A DNA stretch of 64,000 nt from Chloroflexota bacterium (GCA_016838895.1 JAEKNU010000013.1:1-64000), one strand, 5' to 3'. Counted from the stretch's first letter, positions 1 through 9,092 are shown. The notes: generated by a model not told the origin, from the sequence alone. Program-made: numbers and translations.

Positions 1-150
1 ACGCGCTTCTCAAATTAATTTGGGTTGGTCTTTTCCTAAATCTTAGCTCTACCCCGTTTTATTGAGATGATACATAAAAAGGTATATTTTTTACAATACA
101 AACAATATCAAATTTGCTACACTAGTTGAAAAATATATTGGAGTAAGTCA

Positions 151-840
151 ATGTCTACAATCTCGGTAAGTGTGTCTGATGAATTAAGAAATACATATCC
201 TGCCGCTTATGCAGGATTCATGTTGGTTTCATGTGAGAAAAACATACACCGATCTGAAAAAATGCAGCAGCAGAAAGGCAAACTGGTTCAAGTACTACGG
301 GAACGATTTCCTGATAAGAATGCCATTAAAAATGATGCAACCATTCAAATTTATCAACGTTATTACCAGCAATTTAAATCCAATTTTCATGTACGTTTTC
401 AAATTGAAACAATGACCATTAAGGGTAAGGATATGCCAACCCGCTCAGTCCTGGTAGATGCTTTGTTCATGACAGAATTGAAATACGGATTACTCATTGC
501 GGGACATGATATGGATAATGTACAAATGCCAATCACTGTGGACTGTACCCAGATGTTTGAGATGTTTACTCAATTGGGTGGAACGGTAAAAACCCTTAAA
601 GATGGAGATATGTGCTTTCGCGATGCTGAAAAAACGCTTTCATGTATTCTATACGGCCCGGAGGATTCATCACCGGTTACGATGGATACAAAAAAAGTAT
701 TATATACGATCTATGGACCGCAAGGAATCAGCCGGGAAATGGTATCCGAAGGCTTGGATGATATTGCAGCCAATGCTCAATTGGCGATTCCTGATTTAAC
801 GATCCTGGATAAATGTGTTGTTGGTGGGAAAACCTCATGA
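151..840 (+). CDS. B3/B4 domain protein (tRNA-synthetase editing-like)
   Basis: This 229-residue protein resembles the stand-alone B3/B4 domain family, the editing-type domain found in the beta subunit of phenylalanyl-tRNA synthetase. Family-like features are the central LVDALFMTELKYGLLIAGHD stretch and the C-terminal half with LYGPEDSSPVT, a repeated IYGPQGIS turn and a closing helix. The ATG has a GGAG about 8 bases upstream. Its substrate is not evident; stand-alone members are usually of unknown function and may hydrolyse or bind mischarged or free amino-acid derivatives. The stop codon shares a TCATGA palindrome with the stop of the convergent AraC gene. Confidence 0.65.
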   Translation: MSTISVSVSDELRNTYPAAYAGFMLVSCEKNIHRSEKMQQQKGKLVQVLRERFPDKNAIKNDATIQIYQRYYQQFKSNFHVRFQIETMTIKGKDMPTRSVLVDALFMTELKYGLLIAGHDMDNVQMPITVDCTQMFEMFTQLGGTVKTLKDGDMCFRDAEKTLSCILYGPEDSSPVTMDTKKVLYTIYGPQGISREMVSEGLDDIAANAQLAIPDLTILDKCVVGGKTS

Positions 841-1647
841 AGATTGCAGCATGCCGGGTGTGTAACCATAGATTTGCTTAAATACTTTGTAAAAATGACT
901 TTGATCTACGAAGCCGTTTTCATAGGCAACCTGACTGATAGGAATTTTACGCAGCACCTGAGCCCGGGCACGCTCCATGCGACAAACGAGCTGATATTTA
1001 TGCGGGGTCAAGCCGCTGTAAGCCTGAAAGGCACGGATGAAGTACCCTACGCTATAGCTGCTCATCAATGCCAGGTCTTTCAGATTTAAAGTGAAGCGGC
1101 AGGATTCGCGTATATAATCAGCCACATGCTGTAATTTATAATGATCTGAAGAGATTGATTGCCATTGCGTACGAATCTGGGCGTGTTGATCAATGAGCTG
1201 TTCAAGCATCTGGAAAAGTTTCGTTTCGATTGCCAACTGGCTCAGGATGCCATTTTGAATACTGTTATGAAGATGGCTAATACGACCGGCTAATTTCTGA
1301 TCGCGAATGACACCGTTTGAAAACCATGGAAAACTCTGCTGTTTATGCTGCTGATTCATAACTTCCTGAATCAGGTTTAGTTCAATATAAAACATGCGAT
1401 ATTGCCAGCCGTTGTTTGAGATGGGGAAACCGTCGTGAACTTCGCCAGGATTTGCCAGGTTAATCGTTCCGCGTAGGGCGGTCACTTTTTCGCCGCGGTA
1501 ATGGAATCCCAGGGCGCCTTCTGTTACAACCCCAAGCGGAAAGGTTTCATGAAAATGGCGCGGAAAGTGATGGCAGGCATTACTTGATGTAAGCAGTTCA
1601 ATGGCACCCATTGAAGTATACAGATTTTTGTGAAAGAGAATATTCAT
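835..1647 (-). CDS. AraC family transcriptional regulator
   Basis: A 270-residue regulator of the AraC/XylS type. Residues 1-110 form a cupin-like sensor domain with the HHFPRHFHE metal or ligand-binding style motif. Residues about 170-268 hold two helix-turn-helix motifs, ending in the family signature around ENGFVDQSHFYKVFKQIYG. It is the last gene of a minus-strand run behind three paralogous membrane proteins. Its ATG overlaps the stop of the preceding gene by 4 bases (ATGA), indicating translational coupling. It may therefore control, or respond to conditions shared with, those surface proteins. The ligand cannot be read from the sequence. Confidence 0.88.
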   Translation of the reverse strand: MNILFHKNLYTSMGAIELLTSSNACHHFPRHFHETFPLGVVTEGALGFHYRGEKVTALRGTINLANPGEVHDGFPISNNGWQYRMFYIELNLIQEVMNQQHKQQSFPWFSNGVIRDQKLAGRISHLHNSIQNGILSQLAIETKLFQMLEQLIDQHAQIRTQWQSISSDHYKLQHVADYIRESCRFTLNLKDLALMSSYSVGYFIRAFQAYSGLTPHKYQLVCRMERARAQVLRKIPISQVAYENGFVDQSHFYKVFKQIYGYTPGMLQSS

Positions 1648-2231
1648 TCTGTGCTTTTTAGTACCTGCGCCAGATTGGATGCTTTTTCTAGGTGAACATT
1701 TACCTCAGTTAAACCTATAAGGCCAGCTTCTCCAAATATTTCATCTTGTGTTTCAAGATAGATAAGAAAATTATCAATAAATACCACAGCATTTTCATTT
1801 ACCAGAAGCAGTTCATTATTTAACTCTTCATAGGCTGCAGGCAAATTTTCTTCCACACCCAATGATGTGCAATCTTCTTTCATTTGTAATAGGGTTATCT
1901 GATACTCTTCAACAGCTTCAGTATTATTCAATAATGATTTATCTTCAGCAAACCTGTCGTTTATCGTTTTCCAAACATTTAATGCGTTTGAACAAGCTGA
2001 TAAATCATCCGCTAATTCATTCAAGTATATGATTCGTTCATCTGTTGTAGGGGCAGGTTTTTGCGTTGGAACAACGACAATTTCTGTTGCTTCTATTTGG
2101 TTCAGTTCGGGCAGGTTGTTTGAAAAAATATCTTCTGAATAGAAAAAATAAAAAACAATGCCCAAAGCGCAAAAACATATACAACAGATAATGATTAATG
2201 CCAGTAGGATTAAAATTATTTTCTTATTCAT
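1644..2231 (-). CDS. Membrane-anchored extracytoplasmic protein, paralogue 3 of 3
   Basis: A 195-residue protein with a strongly hydrophobic Cys-rich N-terminal helix (residues about 4-30), then a Thr/Pro-containing linker and a helical outer domain. I do not recognise a named family. It shares with the two upstream genes a first Cys (LSAC), a second Cys about 45 residues later in DCTSLG, and a motif of the form LPxAYEELNxELL. The two conserved cysteines suggest a disulfide outside the membrane. It is translationally coupled to the AraC gene by the ATGA overlap. A lipobox is not convincing, so the anchor is more likely a transmembrane helix. Confidence 0.7.
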   Translation of the reverse strand: MNKKIILILLALIIICCICFCALGIVFYFFYSEDIFSNNLPELNQIEATEIVVVPTQKPAPTTDERIIYLNELADDLSACSNALNVWKTINDRFAEDKSLLNNTEAVEEYQITLLQMKEDCTSLGVEENLPAAYEELNNELLLVNENAVVFIDNFLIYLETQDEIFGEAGLIGLTEVNVHLEKASNLAQVLKSTE

Positions 2232-2252
2232 ATTGAGATTCTGATTTTCCTT

Positions 2253-2885
2253 CTATGGCATTAGCTCGGAATAAGCTTTTTCCAATATTTGCAGTGCTGT
2301 TTGCAAATGATCAGCAGCATTGAGAAAGGCTTCATTGCCATCATCAAGATATTTGGTTTGCTTATATTTTAGAAAATCCAGATAGTTTTCAGTAAATGTG
2401 CTGACATATTTGTCGGATTTCAGTAATTCACTATTTAATTCCTCAAACGCTTCCGGAACATCATCCTTACTGCCCAAATCGGAACAATTTTCATCAATTC
2501 TTTCCAGGTCGTTTGATAGTGTTTCGACATAGTCTTTATCATCCAAAAGCTGTTGATCAATTTCAAGATTGGCGATATTGGCTTGAAACATCATCATGTC
2601 TGTTTGGCAGGTCTGAAAATTTTGCATTAAATCTGTCAGGTATATGAAGTCTGAACTGACTGAGTCTAGGGAAGAACCAAAAGCGTCAAGAATGCTATTA
2701 TTTGATGACTCTTCATCCAAAAGATTGCGTGCATTTTCTGAACCGTTGAGGATATCAGGTTGTGAGGAAGTCAATGAAGATAAATCACTGTTATAGTACG
2801 CAAAAGCAATACTGGCGAGAATGGCACAAAGAATACCAAAACCGATCACGGCAACAATTAGAATGAGCATGGAGTTATTTCTCAT
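2253..2885 (-). CDS. Membrane-anchored extracytoplasmic protein, paralogue 2 of 3
   Basis: A 210-residue paralogue of its two neighbours. It has an N-terminal membrane helix (residues about 5-30), a Ser/Asn-rich linker of about 50 residues that is longer than in the other copies, and the same helical domain. That domain contains FQTCQTD, NCSDLG and VPEAFEELNSELL. The conserved Cys pair is kept while the rest has diverged strongly, which suggests an old duplication rather than a recent one. It lies 21 bases upstream of paralogue 3 and in the same direction, so co-transcription is likely. The function is unknown. Confidence 0.7.
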   Translation of the reverse strand: MRNNSMLILIVAVIGFGILCAILASIAFAYYNSDLSSLTSSQPDILNGSENARNLLDEESSNNSILDAFGSSLDSVSSDFIYLTDLMQNFQTCQTDMMMFQANIANLEIDQQLLDDKDYVETLSNDLERIDENCSDLGSKDDVPEAFEELNSELLKSDKYVSTFTENYLDFLKYKQTKYLDDGNEAFLNAADHLQTALQILEKAYSELMP

Positions 2886-2923
2886 AATCTGTATTCCTTT
2901 GTTTCTGGTCAGGAATATTTATA

Positions 2924-3508
2924 TTATTCCTTTAATAAAGTGCTTGCTTTGTCATAATGACTGCTTGCGGATGCCAGATCATGCAATGCCTGGCTGATCG
3001 CATCAATATCGATATTATCGATACCTTTGTGCATGTTTTCAACAAAATCACTCATGGCAGTATCTGCCAAAAGTAATTCTTCATTTATATCAATATATGC
3101 AGGAGGTACATTTTCATCTTTGCCAATATCAGTGCAATACAGTTCAATTTGATCAACACTGTAATTCACTTCAGCGATATAGTCTGCATCCATAATCAGG
3201 TTTACATTTTCATTTAATCGCACAGCGATGTCGGTGAAGTTACCGATTTGCTCACTGCAACTTACCAGTTGTGTGCCAACCTCACTGGCATAATCAGCAG
3301 TGTTGTTTTCAATGATCTCAGATGTGGGTTTGGCAGCAAATGGGGTAACAGTGGCAACAACCAGTTCAATTGGTTCGCCATCAACCAAAACTGCTGCTTC
3401 ATCCTCATTCATGAAGGTATACATCATTAATCCTGCCAGAATCAGACAACAACACAGCATAATTACAATTACAATACTTCCTAATATAAGAATGGTTTTT
3501 TTATTCAT
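2924..3508 (-). CDS. Membrane-anchored extracytoplasmic protein, paralogue 1 of 3
   Basis: First gene of the tandem paralogue set, 194 residues. The N-terminal helix carries a Cys cluster (MLCCCLILAG). The outer domain carries LVSCSEQ, YCTDIG and the VPPAYIDINEELL version of the family motif. The ATG has AAGGG about 8 bases upstream, the best ribosome-binding site of the three, fitting the head of an operon. The 190-base gap upstream probably holds the promoter, but I could not pick one confidently. Function is unknown; a surface sensor or binding protein is one possibility. Confidence 0.7.
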   Translation of the reverse strand: MNKKTILILGSIVIVIMLCCCLILAGLMMYTFMNEDEAAVLVDGEPIELVVATVTPFAAKPTSEIIENNTADYASEVGTQLVSCSEQIGNFTDIAVRLNENVNLIMDADYIAEVNYSVDQIELYCTDIGKDENVPPAYIDINEELLLADTAMSDFVENMHKGIDNIDIDAISQALHDLASASSHYDKASTLLKE

Positions 3509-3699
3509 CTTTACAACCCTTAAAAAGGACTATCAATTGTCAATATTGATTACATGCAATCTACCCTGAAAATGGCAACACAATAAAAAAATGCAGTCCA
3601 ATTGCTTTCCGAATAACCCGTCAGTATAAATATTATACACGTTCGGGACACTTATTCGTACTGCTTGAACTGCATTGTTTATAAATTATTTACTTCAAA

Positions 3700-4311
3700 T
3701 TATGACATCGGTTGCCGTACAACCGTTTTCAATTTTTCCAGCGCTGTTCTACGCGGATCACTCAGATATATTTCATGGTGAAGACCAACACGCTCACTTC
3801 CATTTTCTTCAATGAATTGATGTATTTTATTAATCGTTATATCTTCTTCTGAATAGGAGCCAATATGCATCAATTGAGCCGCCTTGCCTTCTGAATAGGT
3901 TTCAAAGCGAAGCTCGCCTATTGCTGCATTATCCTTCTTTTTCTGTGCTTTTTGAATGGCTTCATCAATGATTTCGTTTGTAATTTCCTGTGGATGCATG
4001 ATCATGAGTGTCCATTTCCATTTGGATTTATCACCAGTAGCGAATGATGCCATGTCATCTGCCCACCAGAGACCTTCCAATGGCATGACCACATAATCCA
4101 GAGGGGTAGGCAATTCTTTTGCCATAAATTTGACGGTATATGCGACTGCATATAATGCTTCAGTTTTGATCTGAAACTCTTCAGCCGTATTTGGATCGCC
4201 TATACCGTCAATTTTCAGAAATTTCATCTCGGGTACCTGAACCAATGATACCTTTTTGGTGGATGGCGCATACAATTCTTTTAATACTTTTTTGTAATCT
4301 ATCTTTTCCAT
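3700..4311 (-). CDS. GyrI-like small-molecule-binding domain protein
   Basis: A 203-residue stand-alone GyrI-like domain protein. The start LVQVPEMKFLKIDGIGDPNT and the pattern of a conserved Trp pair (LEGLWWADD) followed by a central WKWTLMIMHP strand match the stand-alone GyrI-like family (COG4832). These domains share the fold of the effector-binding half of AraC/MerR regulators such as Rob and BmrR and bind hydrophobic small molecules. There is no DNA-binding part here. An AGGAAAGGTAA ribosome-binding site precedes the ATG. It may bind or hydrolyse a toxic compound; the ligand is unknown. Confidence 0.75.
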   Translation of the reverse strand: MEKIDYKKVLKELYAPSTKKVSLVQVPEMKFLKIDGIGDPNTAEEFQIKTEALYAVAYTVKFMAKELPTPLDYVVMPLEGLWWADDMASFATGDKSKWKWTLMIMHPQEITNEIIDEAIQKAQKKKDNAAIGELRFETYSEGKAAQLMHIGSYSEEDITINKIHQFIEENGSERVGLHHEIYLSDPRRTALEKLKTVVRQPMS

Positions 4312-4347
4312 TTACCTTTCCTCACTATAATCTGTCTGTATGATGGA

Positions 4348-4833
4348 TTACCCACGCCAAATCACTTGAAATCGTTCGCAAATTAAAGGCATGCTTTCAG
4401 TGACCTCGCAGCCAATGTTCTGGCAGATACGGCTGAAATAGCGCCAATGTGCTTTACGCCAGGATTCCAGTGTACGGTCATCTTCTCCCTCGTCATATGC
4501 GAAATTGGCATCAACAGCATTAAATTGACGAATATTTATTTCAGTTGTTTTGATAATGCAAATCGGATTGTTTTTCCCATCTAAAATAATGCTTAGATTA
4601 CCAACTTGGGGGATTGTCTCATTATCTACTTCATATTCCCAAAGTAATGAACAAGTTGCCGTCTTTGTGCCTGCAACAACCAATGCACCCAATTCATCAG
4701 CCATTTCCACCGCATCACCAAATCCCCAGGCTTCCGGCATGGTTGTGTATTGGGTTGCCTTTTCTGCTGGTAATTGAGCAATGAAGGCATGCCAATAACT
4801 TTGAATCGATTTCGAAGGTGATGTGTTTGTCAT
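4348..4833 (-). CDS. ASCH domain-containing protein
   Basis: A 161-residue ASCH-domain protein. The GTKTATCSLLWEYE segment near residue 55, the hydrophobic strand NPICIIKTTEINIRQF and the closing DRTLESWRKAHWRYF helix are typical. The ASCH fold is related to PUA and is thought to bind RNA or nucleoside derivatives; some members hydrolyse N4-acetylcytidine. It lies 36 bases upstream of the GyrI-like gene on the same strand, so the two may be co-transcribed. An AAAGGA site lies about 10 bases before the ATG. Confidence 0.8.
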   Translation of the reverse strand: MTNTSPSKSIQSYWHAFIAQLPAEKATQYTTMPEAWGFGDAVEMADELGALVVAGTKTATCSLLWEYEVDNETIPQVGNLSIILDGKNNPICIIKTTEINIRQFNAVDANFAYDEGEDDRTLESWRKAHWRYFSRICQNIGCEVTESMPLICERFQVIWRG

Positions 4834-4946
4834 GTGTGGTAAATCCTTTCAAGATAAATAATAGTGAGGTATATGTCAATTAATGACATAATTACAGAAA
4901 TTTTTGGAATTGTGTTCTAGCGAGGTAATTTGCTCATAAGTAGCGT

Positions 4947-5591
4947 TTATTTCTTTTGAACCAGATATAAATGGACACTACCCCATCCCCCAATTTCTTT
5001 ATCAATTACTTCAAAATCCATTTTATCAAATAATGGCTGCATATTCCTTACCAGATCTCCCATCAGGATCCAAAATTTGGTGAGGAATACCCCGATACGA
5101 TTTTTATTCTCAGGGTAATCAATATCTACTATGATTAATTTTCCCCCAGGTTTAAGGATCCTCTTCATTTCCGACAACGCTTTCTCCGCATTTGGGTAGC
5201 CCGTAAAAGCCATGGTATTGATGATGCTATCAAAAGTATTTTCAGCATAGGGCATGTTTTCTACATTAGCTTGTTGAATATTAACAGGAATGCCTTTGTT
5301 TTCCATATTCTTTTTAGCATTGAATACAAAGGTGGCATTGTAATCTATGGCATAGGTATCATATTGATTGGCATACTGTGTTAGCAGATACCCTGTTCCA
5401 AAGGATATTTCCAGAACACGCGGCCCCTGAATATGTGGTAAAACAGTTCTTATCCACTTATTCCATATTGGAAATAATTTAAGCAGTATTGTATATACAC
5501 CACTAAAGAGGGAATAAAAACGATCAAATTGCGCTGTAAATTTTTTGGTGTCTGCTGGTTCAATGGTATATTTTATGGGTTTCATACTCAC
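4947..5591 (-). CDS. Class I SAM-dependent methyltransferase
   Basis: A 214-residue Rossmann-fold methyltransferase. Motif I appears as VLEISFGTGYLL near residue 60, with the acidic post-I strand DTYAIDYN, then NMPYAENTFDSII as motif II/III and LKPGGKLIIVDID as the later strand. This is the UbiE/Methyltransf_11 layout. The substrate cannot be told. The glycine-rich loop has Ser-Phe where EIGCGTG is usual (EISFGTG), a mild departure also seen in active family members. Confidence 0.85.
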   Translation of the reverse strand: MSMKPIKYTIEPADTKKFTAQFDRFYSLFSGVYTILLKLFPIWNKWIRTVLPHIQGPRVLEISFGTGYLLTQYANQYDTYAIDYNATFVFNAKKNMENKGIPVNIQQANVENMPYAENTFDSIINTMAFTGYPNAEKALSEMKRILKPGGKLIIVDIDYPENKNRIGVFLTKFWILMGDLVRNMQPLFDKMDFEVIDKEIGGWGSVHLYLVQKK

Positions 5592-5665
5592 ATCCGATTA
5601 TTCCAGAATCAATTATTTCCGCTACTTATTTCCTATAAATACACTGAAATCATATTCCTAGTAAA

Positions 5666-5833
5666 CTAATTTTTGATAAGGGGGATGATAAAAAAAATAC
5701 AAGCAATAAGAAAAACAAGACTACCAAAGAAGAGTAATAAGTCACCTGATTGAATACTGGAAATCAGGAACAATACAGCACAGACGATGAATAAAATCCA
5801 TCCAGAAAGTTGAAATTTCATATCACGGTTCAT
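5666..5833 (-). CDS. Small two-helix membrane protein (55 aa)
   Basis: A short gene found by translating the gap. It encodes 55 residues starting MNRDMKFQLSG and ending IPLIKN, with two hydrophobic segments (about residues 11-26 and 32-52) split by SSIQSGD. A GGAG lies about 11 bases upstream of the ATG, and the frame is open over its whole length with no competing frame. The two-helix hairpin with charged ends resembles many small bacterial membrane proteins of unknown role. It lies on the same strand as the downstream methyltransferase gene, 74 bases away. Confidence 0.55.
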   Translation of the reverse strand: MNRDMKFQLSGWILFIVCAVLFLISSIQSGDLLLFFGSLVFLIACIFFIIPLIKN

Positions 5834-6035
5834 TTGTATTTCGCTCCAAAGTAAAAAATTTCATTATAGATTTGAAAAAATGTTTGTGCCGAAACAAAAA
5901 AATATTTTGTTAATTAATTCAGATTTTATGCAGATTATATCTCAAACTTATCTACCCTGAACAACTCCTTAATAAGTGCTTTCTATAATGAGATTTAATT
6001 TCAAAATTAGTTGATTCACAATAGGAGGTATTTAT

Positions 6036-6512
6036 ATGGAAAGTGTTTCTGGAACCGGAATGATGCGTGGAATGCCACCAGGCATGCCGCCCGGAAAAGT
6101 AGGTATGGGTGGGAATCAATCCCTAAGCGAAGAACAAAAAACCCAATTGGAAGAGATTCTGGAAGAATATGATGCAGCATCCCTTACAGAAGAAGAAGTT
6201 GAATCTATTCTGGATCAGATGAGAAACGCAGGTATTCAGCCTGGCAAAGGAATGAAAGAGACCATTGAAGCTGCAGGTTTTGATGCGAACATGTTTAAAC
6301 CTGCCGGGCGATCAGACGGCCCGCCTCCACCGCCACCTGGAGGTGCTGAGAAGTCTCAGGGGATTAATCTGGAATCCCTCCAATCCCTGCAGACGATTTT
6401 GAATCAGTTTGATCTGTCAAATCTGTCTGCAGAGGATGAGGAAAGCCTGATCTCATCGATTCAGCAAGCCGGATTTATGTCACCCGGGAATCTTTTTACG
6501 ATTGACGCATAG
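6036..6512 (+). CDS. Low-complexity protein with two helical repeats, unknown
   Basis: A 158-residue protein of unrecognised family with a very strong AGGAGG ribosome-binding site. Residues 1-28 are Gly/Met/Pro rich. Residues about 30-85 form an acidic helical unit (QLEEILEEYD, LTEEEVESILDQM, EAAGF). A poly-proline patch follows near residue 95-105. Then a second shorter copy of the unit begins (LQTILNQFDLSNLS, ESLISSIQQAGF). The repeats look EF-hand-like in rhythm, but no clear calcium loop is seen. No signal peptide is present, so the protein is probably cytoplasmic. It is a single-gene unit: its own leader in front and a good terminator behind. Confidence 0.6.
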   Translation: MESVSGTGMMRGMPPGMPPGKVGMGGNQSLSEEQKTQLEEILEEYDAASLTEEEVESILDQMRNAGIQPGKGMKETIEAAGFDANMFKPAGRSDGPPPPPPGGAEKSQGINLESLQSLQTILNQFDLSNLSAEDEESLISSIQQAGFMSPGNLFTIDA

Positions 6513-6841
6513 TCGACTCAACAACCATAGATCAATTCATAAATGGATTAAGATCAGCTCAGGGAATCTGTCGGCAAACAGATTCCCTGTCTTTTTTATA
6601 CCATATTGCTTAGTAGTAGAACAAGGATTTTACTGATATACTGAGAAAAATTCCCATAATATATTCTTTTTGTTTTTATGTAAAATTTGCTGTACTTTCA
6701 TCTATCATGGCGATATAATAAGCGGCTATTTCAGTTCACATATGCAGGTTCTCTACATATTGGATTTAGGTCCATCAAGCTATGTTTTACCAGTGAACAA
6801 AATTTTTTGAAGTCAATTTTTCTGATTTGAGGCACTTGTCG
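6513..6841. other. 329-base intergenic stretch
   Basis: It holds the terminator at 6561-6597 and then an AT-rich leader for the MFS gene. I see no further gene, RNA or repeat. A promoter must lie in the second half, but no box pair stands out. Confidence 0.5.
6561..6597 (+). terminator. Rho-independent terminator after the repeat protein
   Basis: AGGGAATCTG at 6561-6570 pairs perfectly with CAGATTCCCT at 6579-6588 around an 8-base loop, and is followed by a T-rich run. This closes the unit starting at 6036. Confidence 0.88.
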
Positions 6842-8146
6842 ATGCAAAGTATTTTTCGGCGAATAAATTTAAATAGCAATATCACAATATTGCTATTTGA
6901 AGCAGGTTTTATTGGCGTTATGATAACCAGTGAACCGTTTTTACCTGTTTTTCTCACTCGATTGGGGGCTACTCCATTTCAAATTAGTTTACTTACTACA
7001 ATGCCGGCAATAGCAGGATTATTACTTACGATCCCAGTGGGGCAGATGCTGGTAAATGCGGGGCGAATTATTGATTGGTATCGCTATCCCCGATTGGCTG
7101 GCAGTGTTGCATTTATATTGGCTGCAATCGTGCCTTTTATATTTCATTCTTATCATACATCTATTACCCTGATAATCATTATCTTTGGTTTGGCCAGCAT
7201 TCCATCCATTATCTTAATGATCACATTCTCGTTGGTCATGAACGCCATCAGTGGTCCGCGTGGTCGTTATGAAGTGATGGCAAAACGAATGAGCATTGTG
7301 GTATTGACATCGGCAGTTTGTATGGCATTGGCTGGTTGGTTTCTTGAACAGGTTGTGTTTCCCAGAAATTTTCAATGGTTGTTTATCATTTTTTCTGTGA
7401 TTGGTGGTGGAGTGGCTTTTTATTTTTCCAGCAGCATTCAATTACCAAAGCATGTTGTACCGCGACTGCCTGCTCCTTCTTTAATGACAACATTACGTGG
7501 CTATAGAAATATATTGCAGGGGAATCGCAATTTCTCCTCCTTTGTTTGGATACGGTTTGTATTCATTGTTGGTTTGATGATGTCCGTGCCAATCATACCC
7601 ATATATTATGTGCGTGTGGCAAAAGCTTCTGATGCCTGGATTGGTATGATTACTATGGTGCAGTTGGGTGTTATGGTATTTGGGTATTATTTCTGGATGC
7701 GAAAAGCCAGGAGCCACATGCCAAATCACACCATTTTATTGCAGACCACCCTGGTTTTGGCTCTCTATCCGGCATTAATTGCGCTGACGGATCGCGTAGC
7801 GTTGATTATATTAATCACTGGCCTGGCATTCTTTTTCCAGGCAGGATTGGACCTGGTCTTCTTTGATGAATTGATGCGTTCGGTTCCGGTAAAAGAAAGC
7901 ATTCCTTATATATCACTGGCAACAAGTATTCAATATATTGGCACAATCGCCGGGCCGTTACTGGGGTCATTCTTAGCCGAACAATTTAGTTTATCCACTG
8001 CCTTATTTGTAGCTGCCGGTATTCGCGCTGTGGCATTCCTTTTGTTCTTTTTTCGTCCGGATTCACCCTTGGAGGAGGAAGAAGAACCAGAATTGGAAAC
8101 TCAATCAATTCATGAAGTCGCCCCTCTCCCTCTCCCTCAACCTTAA
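6842..8146 (+). CDS. MFS transporter
   Basis: A 434-residue major facilitator superfamily permease with about 12 hydrophobic segments, a central loop near residue 205-225 and a soluble acidic tail (EEEEEPELE) at the C-terminus. The N-terminal half has SEPFLPVFLTRLGATPFQIS, typical of the first helix pair. The start is placed at the ATG with GAGG 9 bases upstream, rather than at an in-frame TTG 15 bases earlier. The substrate is unknown; sugar or drug efflux are both possible. It stands alone between two differently regulated genes. Confidence 0.85.
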   Translation: MQSIFRRINLNSNITILLFEAGFIGVMITSEPFLPVFLTRLGATPFQISLLTTMPAIAGLLLTIPVGQMLVNAGRIIDWYRYPRLAGSVAFILAAIVPFIFHSYHTSITLIIIIFGLASIPSIILMITFSLVMNAISGPRGRYEVMAKRMSIVVLTSAVCMALAGWFLEQVVFPRNFQWLFIIFSVIGGGVAFYFSSSIQLPKHVVPRLPAPSLMTTLRGYRNILQGNRNFSSFVWIRFVFIVGLMMSVPIIPIYYVRVAKASDAWIGMITMVQLGVMVFGYYFWMRKARSHMPNHTILLQTTLVLALYPALIALTDRVALIILITGLAFFFQAGLDLVFFDELMRSVPVKESIPYISLATSIQYIGTIAGPLLGSFLAEQFSLSTALFVAAGIRAVAFLLFFFRPDSPLEEEEEPELETQSIHEVAPLPLPQP

Positions 8147-8297
8147 TTCGAATCAATGTCCGAGCCTGACAGCCATTCACTCCCAAGAAGTAAGGATTAA
8201 TAAAGCTGTGAATTAATTATCAATTAGTTTTCATCAGGTATAATTACTATTGTGTGTTGGGGACTCATGAATTACTCAATTTAGAGGAAGGTTATCC

Positions 8298-9092
8298 ATG
8301 AAACAAGCGCTGCAATCCCCAAAACGAAAAATACGTGAAGCCTTGCTATTAACAATTTTAGTGGCGTTGTTTTTATTAAGTGCCTGTACCTCTGAACCAA
8401 TCGAAATCCCATTAATACCTACAGCAAGCATGACAGTGCAGCCGCCAACGGAAACCATTGTCTGGTTTCCGTCAACGGATACCCCAACCCCCACAGCGAC
8501 TCAGGAAATATCTCCCACGCCAGAACAAAAACCTGGTGTTGGGGAGGTGATATTTGAAGACGATTTTTCCGATGAGGGTGCCTGGCAAATATCAAAAACA
8601 ACAAGCGGGAATATGGTATATGGGAATAATGATTTAACCCTGGTTGTGGCTGCCGAAAAACGTGGTTTGCAAAGCTTTTTAACCGAGCAATTGCCAGGTA
8701 ATAGCTATCTGGAGATGACAGCGAATCCTAGTTTGTGTAGAGGTCGGGATACGTATGGTTTATTGTTACGGGCAGAAGGGGAGAACAGCTATTATCGCTA
8801 TGTATTAGCCTGCACGGGCGAAGTTCGAGTGGAGCGTTACCGAAACGGTGAACTGGCTGTATTGCAGGATTGGACATCCAGTGGACAACTGCCGCCCGGG
8901 GCACCTGTTTTTGCTCGCCTAGGTGTGTGGATGAAAGGAAATGAATTGCGCTTTTTTATCAATGATGTTTTTCAATTTGCAATCACGGACCCTGTCTTCC
9001 AATCAGGGCAATTGGGTGTATTTGCCAGAACCGTTGATAAGCCGCCATTAACTGTCAGTTTTTCTGATCTGATTGTGTACGAATTAAAATAA
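8298..9092 (+). CDS. Lipoprotein with LamG/concanavalin-like domain
   Basis: A 264-residue predicted lipoprotein. The signal peptide ends in the lipobox LLSAC with Cys30, followed by a Pro/Thr-rich linker of about 50 residues. Residues about 85-262 form a beta-rich domain of the laminin-G / 3-keto-disaccharide-hydrolase type. Its markers are EDDFSDEGAWQI at the start, then YGLLLRAEGENSYYRYVLAC, a VERYRNGEL strand and FFINDVFQFAITD. Such domains bind carbohydrate or act as scaffolds on the outer face of the membrane. There is a strong GAGGAAGG site before the ATG. No catalytic residues can be pointed to. Confidence 0.75.
   Translation: MKQALQSPKRKIREALLLTILVALFLLSACTSEPIEIPLIPTASMTVQPPTETIVWFPSTDTPTPTATQEISPTPEQKPGVGEVIFEDDFSDEGAWQISKTTSGNMVYGNNDLTLVVAAEKRGLQSFLTEQLPGNSYLEMTANPSLCRGRDTYGLLLRAEGENSYYRYVLACTGEVRVERYRNGELAVLQDWTSSGQLPPGAPVFARLGVWMKGNELRFFINDVFQFAITDPVFQSGQLGVFARTVDKPPLTVSFSDLIVYELK

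Noticed and set aside
835-840. TCATGA shared by the stops of two convergent genes, considered as a regulatory signal
   Set aside because: Any tail-to-tail pair of TGA stops that abut produces this palindrome; it is a packing effect.
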